A program made the position numbers and the translations under genes. Shown piece after piece: positions 55,306 through 64,000 of a DNA stretch of 64,000 nt (position 1 is its first letter; each line of letters starts with the position of its first letter). This stretch comes from Bufo bufo (Eukaryota > Chordata > Amphibia > Anura > Bufonidae): the NCBI RefSeq assembly GCF_905171765.1, contig NC_053391.1, forward strand, positions 656,551,750 through 656,615,749, in the 5' to 3' direction. Under the pieces are notes generated by a model. It was not told where the DNA came from, searched no databases, and saw only the letters and a list, made by a program, of their open reading frames with translations.

Positions 55306-55584
55306 TTTAGTGAACACCAGGTACATTTGATTGGTAGAGCAATACTTCTATTGGCAGCAGCGATCATTTTAACTTATACACAGGTGTTTTTGATTGATAG
55401 TATGTGGTCATTGGTCATATGTTGTCACATAGGGGGGCGATTATGCTATTTATATGTTTGATTGACTTTGTACCAGTATACTTGAGAAAGGCTACTGCGT
55501 AGCCGAAACGTCGTATTTCTGTGTGCACTCTAGTCCCCAATAAAGGTCACACTGGACATGCTGCTGTGATATTTTCTGCGAACC
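55306..55584 (-). repeat. Right inverted terminal repeat of Penelope-like element
   Basis: Mirror of 52039-52318, from TTTAGTGAACACCAGGTACA to TTTTCTGCGAACC. It holds the plus-strand hammerhead-like motif. Confidence 0.92.
55477..55516 (+). ncRNA. Hammerhead-like motif, 5' repeat of Penelope-like element
   Basis: Stem I TATAC/GTAT(A→T), core TTGAGAA, stem II GGCTAC-TGC-GTAGCC (six perfect pairs), GAAA (55505-55508), a one-pair stem III and GTC (55510-55512) as the cleavage triplet. Type I hammerheads with tiny stem III are established for Penelope-like elements. The U3/A8 core departs from consensus as a pair. Confidence 0.55.
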
Positions 55585-55634
55585 AGTAACGATCATTGGT
55601 CCCCATCGATCAGCGATGATTATGCATCTGACAA

Positions 55635-55910
55635 CAGTGGCGTACATAGAGAAGTAAGGGCCCCATAGCAAGGATATAACCAGGCCCCCCACACAGGACA
55701 GAAGGGTTTCTGCCTAAACCCTTTTCAATGACCCTTGGGCCATTTTTTCCACTGCCTTGTTTGCTAAAAGTTGTTTCTTTAGAGGGTAGAGTCCTGACCA
55801 AGTTTTCACCCCCAGTAGAAGAGGAGATAATCCCAACTAAGACTGGGCCCCATCTTGCCCTGGGCCCCATAGCAGTCGCATGGTCTGCCGCTATGGTAGT
55901 TACGCCCCTG
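55635..55910. mobile_element. hAT MITE, 276 bp
   Basis: Ends CAGTGGCGTACATAG and CTATGGTAGTTACGCCCCTG are imperfect inverted repeats with the 8-bp duplication TCTGACAA on both sides (55627-55634 and 55911-55918). It includes two GGGCCCCAT blocks. No coding capacity. Confidence 0.9.
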
Positions 55911-55918
55911 TCTGACAA

Positions 55919-57385
55919 GCAGGCAGTGATCAAGAATGCACGTTCCTTTTCCCGATCATTGCCTGTTCTACCATCCTGTGTAAAAGGGCCCTTAGGCTGT
56001 TAGGCCATAGATTAACAGACGGACATTATCTGCTGTTTATTTCCAAAGACAACCTTCTAAATTTTGAAAGCAGCTACAGTATATATGCACCGAGCCCCTG
56101 AGGAGCTGGTGAAGAGAATGGGAGTAGAGTGGCACTGATGAGGTGAATCACGGTGTACTCCCTCAGGCCATTGCTCCATGGAGATCGGTGCAGTGAAAAC
56201 GTACTTTGAAGAATCAGGCTAGATGTAAACTTATTACTTTACTTACAAGATATAACTTGTGGTACATCCAGCGTCAGCAAATTCAAAGTTCAGTTTCTGG
56301 CACCAGTTGAGGAGGTATGGTGGCACTTGTGGGTATGGGTGTCCAGTGAAAGTTTCAGGCTTGATCTTTATCTGACCTAGTTGTGGTTTAGGTGATGGTG
56401 TCTGAGCTGTAATCCCTCACACTGCAGCAGAGTCTGCAAAGCAGTATTTTGATGATCACTCTGCTGTCCTGTCTCTCAGCTGCTTTCTTGATGCTGAATC
56501 TTGTTGGTCCCTGTGAAGAACAATACATCATTCCCAGAAGCAGGAGCTCTGCAGTGTGCTTCCTTTCCTCACTCTAGACAGGAACTCCCCCCGTTTTCAC
56601 GAAATCTACAGTAAGTCCAGTTGCCTTGATTTATTCTTTACAGATATACCATGACCTGGATAAATGAGAACCTTCACAGACATATTTACAACTGCAGGTA
56701 CCCCCTGGTCTGGGGTTCTGCCTATGAACAGAGAAAAGGCTTAACATACATGAAAAGGAGAACAAACACAATAAAGCTAATAAATTAGAAATGTATGGTG
56801 TGTGTGGTCCCTCATATACAAGAGAGATTTATCAGCAGTCATACACTGATATCTACTATGACTTGGTTCTGCTTATCACTTCTCTGTTTGTATCTGCACT
56901 GTATTAATGCAGTGTGATTTTTATGTTTATACTCTCAGGGAAGATTCGTTGTCTGCATAAACATTATAACACAAGAGCCTGTAATGGTAAAATGTGACTC
57001 ATGCCGATGGCGTTGTATAAACACTGATAAGATGAAATAGGGTATTATGAAAAGAATGATGGGCACGGTGCGCGGTCACAGATGTGCGCTGTCCAGTGAT
57101 AGTTCTCCTTAAAAGGGATTTGTTTTCCAACACAAAAACTATGTTCCACGAAGAAGACTGGAAACATTAAATCCACATCAGTGCTTCTCAGGAAATGGAC
57201 TGTGTCATGTTCCAGCAAGATGTCAAATCCTCAAACCAATTATTTCGGATGTTGATAAATTTAGTCCAAGGTTTTCCTTTGATGAGTAGTAGGGGGAGGG
57301 AATGCAAGAAATGGCAACTATTCTGCAGTCTGAGGCATTTCTTTAGGAATCTCCAAACATTTCTGCTGATTAATGCATTGATTGA
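55919..57385. other. No gene recognised
   Basis: Mixed sequence. The part from about 57100 may already belong to the terminal repeat of the second Penelope-like element, because a hammerhead motif follows. I see no exon or repeat boundary in 55919-57100. Confidence 0.4.
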
Positions 57386-57428
57386 TAGCCACTGATGAAG
57401 AAGCAAGCCGCTTTGAAATGCGTATGGC
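57386..57428 (+). ncRNA. Hammerhead ribozyme, complete core (type I, Penelope style)
   Basis: Stem I GCCA (57388-57391) pairs with TGGC (57425-57428). CTGATGA (57392-57398) is the complete conserved core. Stem II GAAGC-aagcc-GCTTT has five pairs including one G-U. GAAA is at 57415-57418, a minimal stem III TGCG follows, and GTA (57422-57424) supplies a permitted cleavage triplet. Position and style fit the self-cleaving RNAs in Penelope-like terminal repeats. It lies on the plus strand while the neighbouring Penelope-like gene is on the minus strand, as with the 5' motif of the first element. Confidence 0.7.
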
Positions 57429-57833
57429 AATTGCGTTAACCTGAGGAACTACGATATGTAATGTAGTTACTATAACCAAGTGTCTACAAATCAGCACTAG
57501 CGCGCTGAAATTTTTTAAACCCGGCATACAAGCTCGTCACATGGGATGCCACGTGACACGCCGGACAACACTTGACCTGCCGCTTGGAAGAGACTCGCAG
57601 ACCGTGAGACAACCCTCGGCTATACAGCGAGCAGAGCTCCACCAAGCTGGCCGATATCTGCTGAAACAGACGCCAAAGACACGGTAAAACAGTAACAACT
57701 AACCATTAATTTACTACTGTTGACATTATCCTTACAAGCCACAACTTTGTCGGCTAAGAAAGAGTACCTACATAATCGCATACTATACAGTGGCACTAAT
57801 TCACGGATTATGCGAAACTGTTAAAACAGATAT
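57429..57833 (+). other. Probable Penelope-like terminal repeat, no gene
   Basis: Continues from the hammerhead motif (GTGACACGCCGGACAACACT, TATACAGCGAGCAGAGC). It resumes after the LTR at 58998, as the GATAT duplication shows. No frame of interest. Confidence 0.45.
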
Positions 57834-58992
57834 TGTCACGGCCATGGTCATGGTCGTGACTCCTCTACCGCATGCGTTTGCCTGCGGTTTGGTTCTGGTG
57901 TTCAACCACAGGTGAGGGCCGCTAGTTTGCTGCCTCACTTGTGGTTGCCGCGGGCAACACGTTGTAGTTTTGGTATTGCCGCTGTAGAGCAGCCTGAGCT
58001 GGTGCTAGGCAGCTGGCGGCAATCTTCATGCGGTTACACCTAGCAACCTCTATGTTAGGTGTGTGTGTGTATGTATGTCTGTGTACACTCTGTGTTATGT
58101 ATGCTGTGCACTTACATCTTTCCCTCACTGTGGTTGCCCGTGGCAACGTTTGGTCATTGTGTTTACATGTGGTGGCAGTGTCCCGGCCTTCGGGCTGACT
58201 CCCAGGACATGAGTGCCACCCATGTCGTTGCCTGCGGCAACAGCCACAGTGTGTGTCTTGTTTGGACACTTCTCCTTTTAAGTGTGTGTTTCCCTTCTTT
58301 GGTGCTGGAAGTGTTAACTCCCTTCCCAGTGTGTGTGTGTCTCACTGGGTGTGTCCGACTGTGGGGTGTGGCTTCTTGGCCTATAAAGCCTCACTGTTTT
58401 CCCAGGTCTGCAGGTTGCTTCAGCCATGTTTAGCTGGAGCAGCCTCATCTGTATTCTACCTGCCAGTGAGAGCCACCCCTGTGGTCATGACCATAATGTC
58501 ACATTTAAGTTTATGTCCAGTTATGTGTGATGTCTATTTGATGTTTCCTTGTGATTTTGTGCAGCTATGGATCTGGGTCCCTGTGTGGGGATGCGTTGTG
58601 ATCTGCACCCTGCCAGCACAGGGATCCAGTCAGCAAGGCTGTGGCAGGTAGGTGGAACTCCTTGTTCACCTGCCATATCCATAGAGCTGTTTATGTTCCC
58701 CCTTTTCCAGCAGCTTGGCCATTGAGACTCCTGCTCCTCCGTGCCTCGGAGGAGTGGGTTGTCTTACCCTGCTCCTTAGCCCAGGGACCGGACGGAGGGT
58801 AAGTCAGGGCTCCTAGGTTCCTGCGCATGGGTCCTCCTACCTTTAAGGTCGGCCCATGCAGATAGGAGTTAGGGTCAGGTTAGGGATGCTGTAGGAGGTG
58901 ACCTGCTCCCTAATCCTGTTGTCCTGGCCTAGCAGCCATAACATCATCTGGCATCGCACGGCTGAGGATTTCCCCCATCCTCAGCCGTGACA
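57834..58992 (+). mobile_element. Solo-LTR-like element, complete
   Basis: TGTCACGGCCATGG starts and CTCAGCCGTGACA ends this 1159-bp insert; GATAT flanks both sides (57829-57833 and 58993-58997). TG..CA termini and a 5-bp duplication fit a solo LTR. It contains a CTATAAAG box (58381-58388), a GTGTGT-rich 5' part and many blocks shared with 1-850. The open frames inside are not supported as genes. Confidence 0.75.
58381..58388 (+). promoter_or_regulatory. TATA-like box in LTR-like element
   Basis: CTATAAAG in the same place as in the copy at 1-850, about 610 bp before the 3' end. Likely the element's promoter; not tested. Confidence 0.4.
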
Positions 58993-58997
58993 GATAT

Positions 58998-59839
58998 AGA
59001 TTAGATCATGTTGGGTCACAGTAGATCTGACTGATCAATTAAGCCTACAGTGCCCTTGGCATCTTACAACCCTAATATACGGTACTTTATTCTGTTTTTC
59101 ATACTATACAGAAAAGTGGCATGATATGACTCCCATATGAAGGAGGATTATTGGGACACTATACACCAACCCAGTCCAGATTTGGAGCCATCCATACCTA
59201 CCACCTAGAATACATGGATTTATGTTTTAATACCCTATGATCCCAAGGGTTCCCAGAACCGATGATCCAAGACCTTAGTATTTTGCATCCTGTATTTTAA
59301 AATTCTTAATTTACTACATTTATACTCCCTTTATGTATATTGATGTCTGTAACATCCAAACGGACCTAGCCTGCTGTCTCTACTCCCACACACACAGCCC
59401 TAACTGGGAGGTGCCTGTTGGAATACAGCCAGCCTGAATACGTCCTATATATTTACATGTATATATGATATATGCTTTTTATGTTTATTTTTATTTTGTA
59501 TATACGCTTCATATTATCCTTAGGGTATTTTTAATTGTGGTTGCAATTTTAGGAACAATCATAATAAAATATAAATTCTCTACCTACAACTCCGGGTGAT
59601 AGAGTGCCTGTTTCACTACAATCTATAAATTTTCACTCTTTAATAGGTCTGTGGGGCAGTCGTGGAACATGAGCACCTAGATCCACTAGTTGAGTGGGGT
59701 GAGCCGCTATCTACAAATTATATCAATTAATTTATTCCCTTCACTTTGCAGCTAGTTTTCATTTTTTCATTCACTCCAAATTTATAGATTTTTAAAATTA
59801 TGTTTTAGTACTTTTACAAAAAAAGAAAACCTTTTATTT
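58998..59839. other. Probable 3' non-coding part of the second Penelope-like element
   Basis: AT-rich sequence between the LTR-like insertion and the end of the Penelope-like gene. TCATAATAAAATATAAATTC near 59560 may be a polyadenylation region on the plus strand. No gene. Confidence 0.35.
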
Positions 59840-59862
59840 TTTCAAGGCAAGATCCACTTTGT

Positions 59863-60197
59863 ATGGGTATTGTGACACAGTGAGGGGTTGTGTCTGACAA
59901 GGCAGGTATTTCCTCGCAGCATGTGCAGCTAGGCTGGTTTCCAGCCAGGTGAGGTCAAATACCGGACTGGAGTTTAAGTGCCGGTCCGGGTTTTGGCAGC
60001 ACCTGGCTGTCTCTAAATAGGCAGCTGGACTCAGCAGAGATGTCTCTGATTTTGGGATCTGAGACTTGGTGCCGTGCTGGAGGGCTGAGAGTTGCATGGT
60101 GGGGAAACAGGCCCCCTAAAGCCTGCTGTGGACTACTGGAGGCAGAACTGCCAGCAGGCCCCCTAAAGCTTGCTGGTGCAAGACTATTTAAGTTATA
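59863..60197. mobile_element. Small insertion with 12-bp target duplication
   Basis: GATCCACTTTGT occurs at 59851-59862 and 60198-60209 and encodes the same KWI-containing stretch on both sides. The 335-bp insert starts ATGGGTATTGTGACACAGTG and ends TTTAAGTTATA, with a tandem GGCCCCCTAAAGC block. A 12-bp duplication suggests retroposition, but I see no A-tail or tRNA-like head; class unknown. Confidence 0.6.
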
Positions 60198-60584
60198 GAT
60201 CCACTTTGTTTCGTTTCTTGACATTAATTTAATGAAGTCCCCCCTCCACGGTCAGGTTTTATTTGTTCCAATGCTCCGAACCTGGACCCCCCAAATTTCC
60301 CGTTATGTTTCTCTTTGTAGTGGCGTGAGAGCGGATGGCCCTCAAACTATTTATTTATATTTCTAATATGTTCCCCTATTCTAGTTAATAGCGTTCTTTT
60401 GGTCCTACCCACATATAACTTTGCCCACGGACACTTTATAAAATAGATAACGCCCCCAGTGTGGCATGTAAGGTGATTCTCTATTCTATAAATGTTGTGT
60501 GCAGTTTCTATTGTTTTATATGGTTCATTCTGTTTTACAAGATGGCATGCCTTGCATACTTTGCAAGGGAAGAAATCAGACTTA

Positions 60585-61530
60585 GGCCCCTTTCACATGG
60601 GCGAGTATTCCGCGCGGATGCGATGCGTGAGTTGAACGCATTGCACCCGCACTGAATACCGACCCATTCATTTCTATGGGGCTGTTCACATGAGCAGTGA
60701 TTTTCACACATCACTTGTGTGTTGCGTGAAAATCGCAGCATGCTCTATATTCTGTGTTTTTTAAGCAACGCAGGCCCCATAGAAGTGAATGGGGTTGTGT
60801 GAAAATCACAAGCATCCGCAAGCAAGTGCGGATGCGGTGCGATTTTTACGCACGGTTGCTAGGAGACGATCGGGATGGAGACCCGATCATTATTATTTTC
60901 CCTTATAACATTGTTATAAGGGAAAATAATAGCATTCTGAATACAGAATGCATAGTAAAAAAAATAAAAAAATAATTTAACTCACCTTAGTCCACTTGAT
61001 CGCAGCCCGGCATCTCTTTCTGTCTCCTTTGTTGAATAGAACCTGTGGTGAGCATTAATTACAGGAACAGGACCTTTGATGACGTCACTCCGGTCATCAC
61101 ATGGTACGTCACATGTGATGACCAGAGTGACGTCATCAAAGGTCCTGTTCCTGTAATTAATGCTCACCACAGGTCCTATTCAACAAAGAAGACAGAAGGA
61201 GATGCCGAGCCGCGATCAAGTGGACTAAGGTGAGTTAAATTTTTATTTTATTTTTTAACCCCTCCAGCGCTGTTTTACTATGCATTCTGTATTCAGAATG
61301 CTATTATTTTCCCTTATAACCATGTTATAAGGGGAAATAATACAATCTACAGAACACCGATCCCAAGCCCGAACTTCTGTGAAGAAGTTCGGGTTTGGGT
61401 ACCAAACATGTGCGATTTTTCTCACGCGAGTGCAAAACGCATTACAATGTTTTGCAGTCGCGCGGAAAAATCGCGGGTGTTCCCGCAACGCACCCGCACA
61501 TTTTCCCGCAACGCCCGTGTGAAAGAGGCC
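60585..61530. mobile_element. Palindromic Harbinger-type element
   Basis: GGCCCCTTTCACATGGGCG and CGCCCGTGTGAAAGAGGCC are inverted repeats with TTA on both sides (60582-60584 and 61531-61533). The 946-bp arms match 2000-4411 and 17580-18555; the centre is a GACCTTTGATGACGTCACTC palindrome. It interrupts the Penelope-like gene between RT and endonuclease. Confidence 0.9.
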
Positions 61531-63976
61531 TTAGTATTCCAGACTGTTTGAGATTTTGATTCTTTGAAATTAACTTTAATAGAAGGGGCTATTAAATTTC
61601 CCAGATTTTGAGCTTTCTTAAATATGAAACATGGGTTTTGGGGTAGTTTATCCCCTATAATTTTATCTTGTTTTAGGATCTCCCAGTGGAGTTTCACAAT
61701 TTTTTTGAGAATAAACTCCTTTTGATTGTATTGGGTGATAATGGGGACTTTAAATTCAGTATCTTCTTTTCTGCTCTGTTCTGATTGGTCCTTTTTGATT
61801 TTATTCAGCAAAATCTTCCTGTCTGTTTTTCTTACTTCCTCTTTAATTCTTTCTAGTTCACCTTTTTCATAACCCTTTTCCTCAAATTTGTTCTGTAAAT
61901 TATCTGCCTCTTTTTCAAACTGATCCAATTCTGTACAATTTCTCCTTAGTCTTATAAATTGACTCCGAGGAATGTTAGTCAGCCCCACTTGTAAGTGGCA
62001 GCTATCTAATGAAATAAAACTGTTGCTATCGGTTGGTTTGGAATAGGTCTGGGTATGAATCTGATTGTTAAATCCAGGAAATGTACCTTTTCTGTACTAA
62101 AAGTTGGGGTAAACTATAAATTAAATTATTTTTTATTTATTTCCAATAAGAATTCATGGAGGATGTCTTCTCCACCCCTCCATATAAAAACAAAATCATC
62201 AATAAATCTCCGCCAGAGGACCAGATTAGCGCGGAGCTCACCATTGGGATAGATGGTAAGCTCCTCCCATCTTCCCATATATTGATTTGCAAAACTCGGC
62301 ACGAATCTGGTCCCCATAGCGGTCCCCCACGTCTGTAGATAAAAGGTTTCTTCGTATTTAAAAAAGTTGTGGTTTAAAATAAACAAAATAGATTCTCCAA
62401 AAAAAACAATCTGTTCTGCTGGCAACTCCTTTTCTTTCTCTAGGAAGTATTCGGTAGCTTCCTTGCCTTTGTTATTTTCAATCACAGTATATAGGGAGGT
62501 TACATCCAAGGTCCCTAGGATGTACCCCGATTTCCATTCCGTGGTTTCTAATATTTGCAAAATATGTTTAGTATCTTTCAAGTAGGCGGGGAGTTTTTGT
62601 ATATATTTCTGTAAAATAACATTGGCGTATTTGGACATGTTAGAAGTCAAACCGCCGATGCCAGATATTATGGGCCTCCCTGGTGGTTGAGTTTCACTCT
62701 TATGGATTTTAAGTAGATAGTAGAAGATTGGTGTTCTTGGAAATTGGATGTTTATAAACTCAGCTTCTTCTTTGGTAATGACTTCCCTTTTTGGACCAGT
62801 TTATTTAACTCCGCTTTATATTGTTGTGTTGGATTAAATTTTTGTTGTTTATATGTTCCCTGGTCACCTAGGAGTCTAATGGACTTATTTTAGTATTGTG
62901 CATAATCCAATATGACAATGCCACCGCCCTTGTCTGCTGGGCGGATGACAATGTCATTATTTCTCTGTAATGTTTTTATACTCTCTCTCTTTCCCCTTAT
63001 TTAAATTATAATTATATCTTTTACTTTTCTTACTATTTCCAAAATCTATTTTTCTCAAATCTTTTAGTACTAAAGTCTCGAATGATTTAAAAGCTTCTGA
63101 GTACTCACCAATTGGATTGAAATTAGATTTGACCTTCAAATTTGTATGCTGGACGATACTTCTATCCTTAATGTCTTCTAGATTATTATTTTCATCTAAG
63201 TGTTTGCTAATATTTTTATTTTTATTAGTCATCTCTCCTTTTGTCTTTTTATTATTTTTGCTTACATGGCCTGGTGTTCCCAATATATTTCTTATTTTTG
63301 AGATGCATAATCCTATAAATGCATTAAACGGATGGAATTAGGCCGATGGCTTAAATTTTAAGCCCTTTTTGTAATAGTTTGTATCGTTTTTGGTTAGTTC
63401 GTATTGACTAAGATTATATATTTTTTGTCCTATTATTTTGATCTCCTTTTTGGAGTTTTTTTTCCCTCTTTTTCCTCTTTTTGTTGTTTTCTTGATGGCC
63501 GTGCCTGAAAAAAATCCTTCTTGATACTCTTCTTAGTTTGATTATTAGTTATATCCGGTTCTATTGTACTTTTGGGTGTATGATTCCCATTCCTAATTTT
63601 ACTTTTCACTGCACTTTAACTAATGTTTTGTCTTACTAATAATGCTGGGTTTTCCTGTGTATCTAGGGTTAAGTTTTCCTGTATATCGACAGGTAAATCT
63701 CCCAGTGGACTAAATCTGTTAGATGTTTCTAGACGGCTATTGTCTCTTTGTACTTCTTGTCTTCTATTTTTATTTCTCTGATTAGTATTTACCTAAGTTG
63801 ATAGAGTGGGGGTGTGTGTGGGGGTTCTTACATGGTCCTGTGTATAAGGGGCTTCTATACTTATATCATGTACTGTAGGATCCCTGCTCCCTAATTCAAT
63901 ATCCTCACATCCAATTTTGTCTAAAGTACTAAATCTTAGTTTGTCCATTATTTAACTATAATTACCTCCCACCATA

Positions 63977-64000
63977 CGTTTCTTGACATTAATTTAATGA
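63977..64000 (-). other. Junction with another Penelope-like copy (likely head-to-tail tandem)
   Basis: The last 24 bases of the window are identical to 60212-60235, which encode the C-terminal LMSRN region of the same gene. They lie just upstream of the gene's start at 63948, so a truncated copy of the same family probably abuts it in the same orientation. The match runs to the window edge and cannot be followed. Confidence 0.65.

Larger units (their letters stand above)
51931..55583 (-). mobile_element. Penelope-like element, nearly complete
   Basis: The 15-bp duplication CAGTAACGATCATTG lies at 51916-51930 and 55584-55598. Inside are inverted terminal repeats of about 280 bp (52039-52318 and 55306-55584) and, on the minus strand, a reverse transcriptase fused to a GIY-YIG endonuclease. 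About 108 bp at the left lies between the duplication and the inverted repeat, a kind of extension known from Penelope-like elements. The base at 55584 is shared by repeat and duplication. Confidence 0.88.
59840..63948 (-). pseudogene. Second Penelope-like gene: RT plus GIY-YIG, decayed
   Basis: On the minus strand a likely ATG at 63948 opens MDKLRFSTLDKIGCEDIELG, followed by a charged, Lys/Asn-rich N-terminal region. RT blocks follow: LGTLDVTSLYTVI (catalytic Asp), TWGTAMGTRFVPSFANQYM and WRRFIDDFVFIW (catalytic Asp pair). After a Harbinger-type insertion (60585-61530) comes a Cys-rich CKVCKACHLVKQ and a GIY-YIG domain with VIYFIKCPWAKLYVGRTKRT and LLTRIGEH. The end MSRNETKWI is cut by a small insertion at 59863-60197. 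Stops and frameshifts occur throughout (for example after NINK near 60350 and at 63785). Amino-acid sequence differs strongly from the element at 51931-55583, so it is another family (GIY-YIG with a CCH-type linker). Confidence 0.85.

Noticed and set aside
58059..58651. Open frames inside the LTR-like element
   Set aside because: GT-rich composition keeps them open; the corresponding region in the copy at 1-850 does not preserve them.

Overview
This 64 kb window looks like intergenic DNA from a large vertebrate genome, most likely a frog or toad (an inference from the repeat types, not from any host gene). I found no convincing host exon, tRNA, rRNA or CRISPR array. Nearly everything recognisable is a transposable element, a piece of one, or tandem DNA that grew inside one. 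The mix of CR1 and Rex1/L2-like LINEs, Penelope-like elements with hammerhead motifs, Tc1/mariner, hAT, long TWA-flanked palindromes of PIF/Harbinger type, TTAA-flanked palindromes and TG..CA LTRs fits anurans. All long reading frames are broken.

Layout. 1-850: 3' part of an LTR-like element. 851-6465: a CR1 LINE (end of the ORF1 esterase, then endonuclease and reverse transcriptase), split at 2000-4411 by a palindromic Harbinger-type element that itself holds a dead Tc1 (2345-3900). 6466-9457: a (CTAT)n run, small interspersed repeats and a TTAA palindrome (8480-8999). 9458-12875: a 31-bp tandem array cut by an LTR insertion (10260-12042, itself carrying a TA-flanked element) and by a 514-bp solo-LTR-like insert. 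12957-16079: a large TTAA-flanked element with an internal satellite. 16084-18923: TTAA fragments, a hammerhead-like repeat and two Harbinger-type palindromes. 18924-20516: nothing recognised. 20574-23480: an LTR, a possible primer-binding site and a broken gene with a cold-shock domain, the most unusual item here. 23959-26231: a non-autonomous hAT with perfect 8-bp target duplications and a minisatellite. 27324-31245: palindromic and tandem repeats.

31318-43362: a Tc1 transposase split by about 11.5 kb of nested insertions: an AT-rich palindromic element, a DD41D mariner that holds a Harbinger-type palindrome, a second large TTAA element that holds a smaller TTAA palindrome, and an antisense Rex1/L2-like LINE. 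43365-50288: a BED-finger hAT transposon with 38-bp repeats upstream and ~110-bp repeats downstream of its dead transposase. 51931-55583: a nearly complete Penelope-like element with inverted terminal repeats, hammerhead-like motifs and a 15-bp target duplication. 55635-55910: a small hAT MITE. 57386-57428: a hammerhead motif with a complete conserved core. 57834-58992: a solo-LTR-like element with 5-bp duplications. 59000-64000: a second, more decayed Penelope-like element, probably in a head-to-tail tandem.

These elements do not form a host pathway. What the window records well is insertion order: target duplications, and in one place a paralogous empty site, show which element landed in which. 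The items with possible new biology are the cold-shock-domain gene in the LTR element, the hammerhead variants with paired core changes, and satellite units built from palindromic transposon ends.
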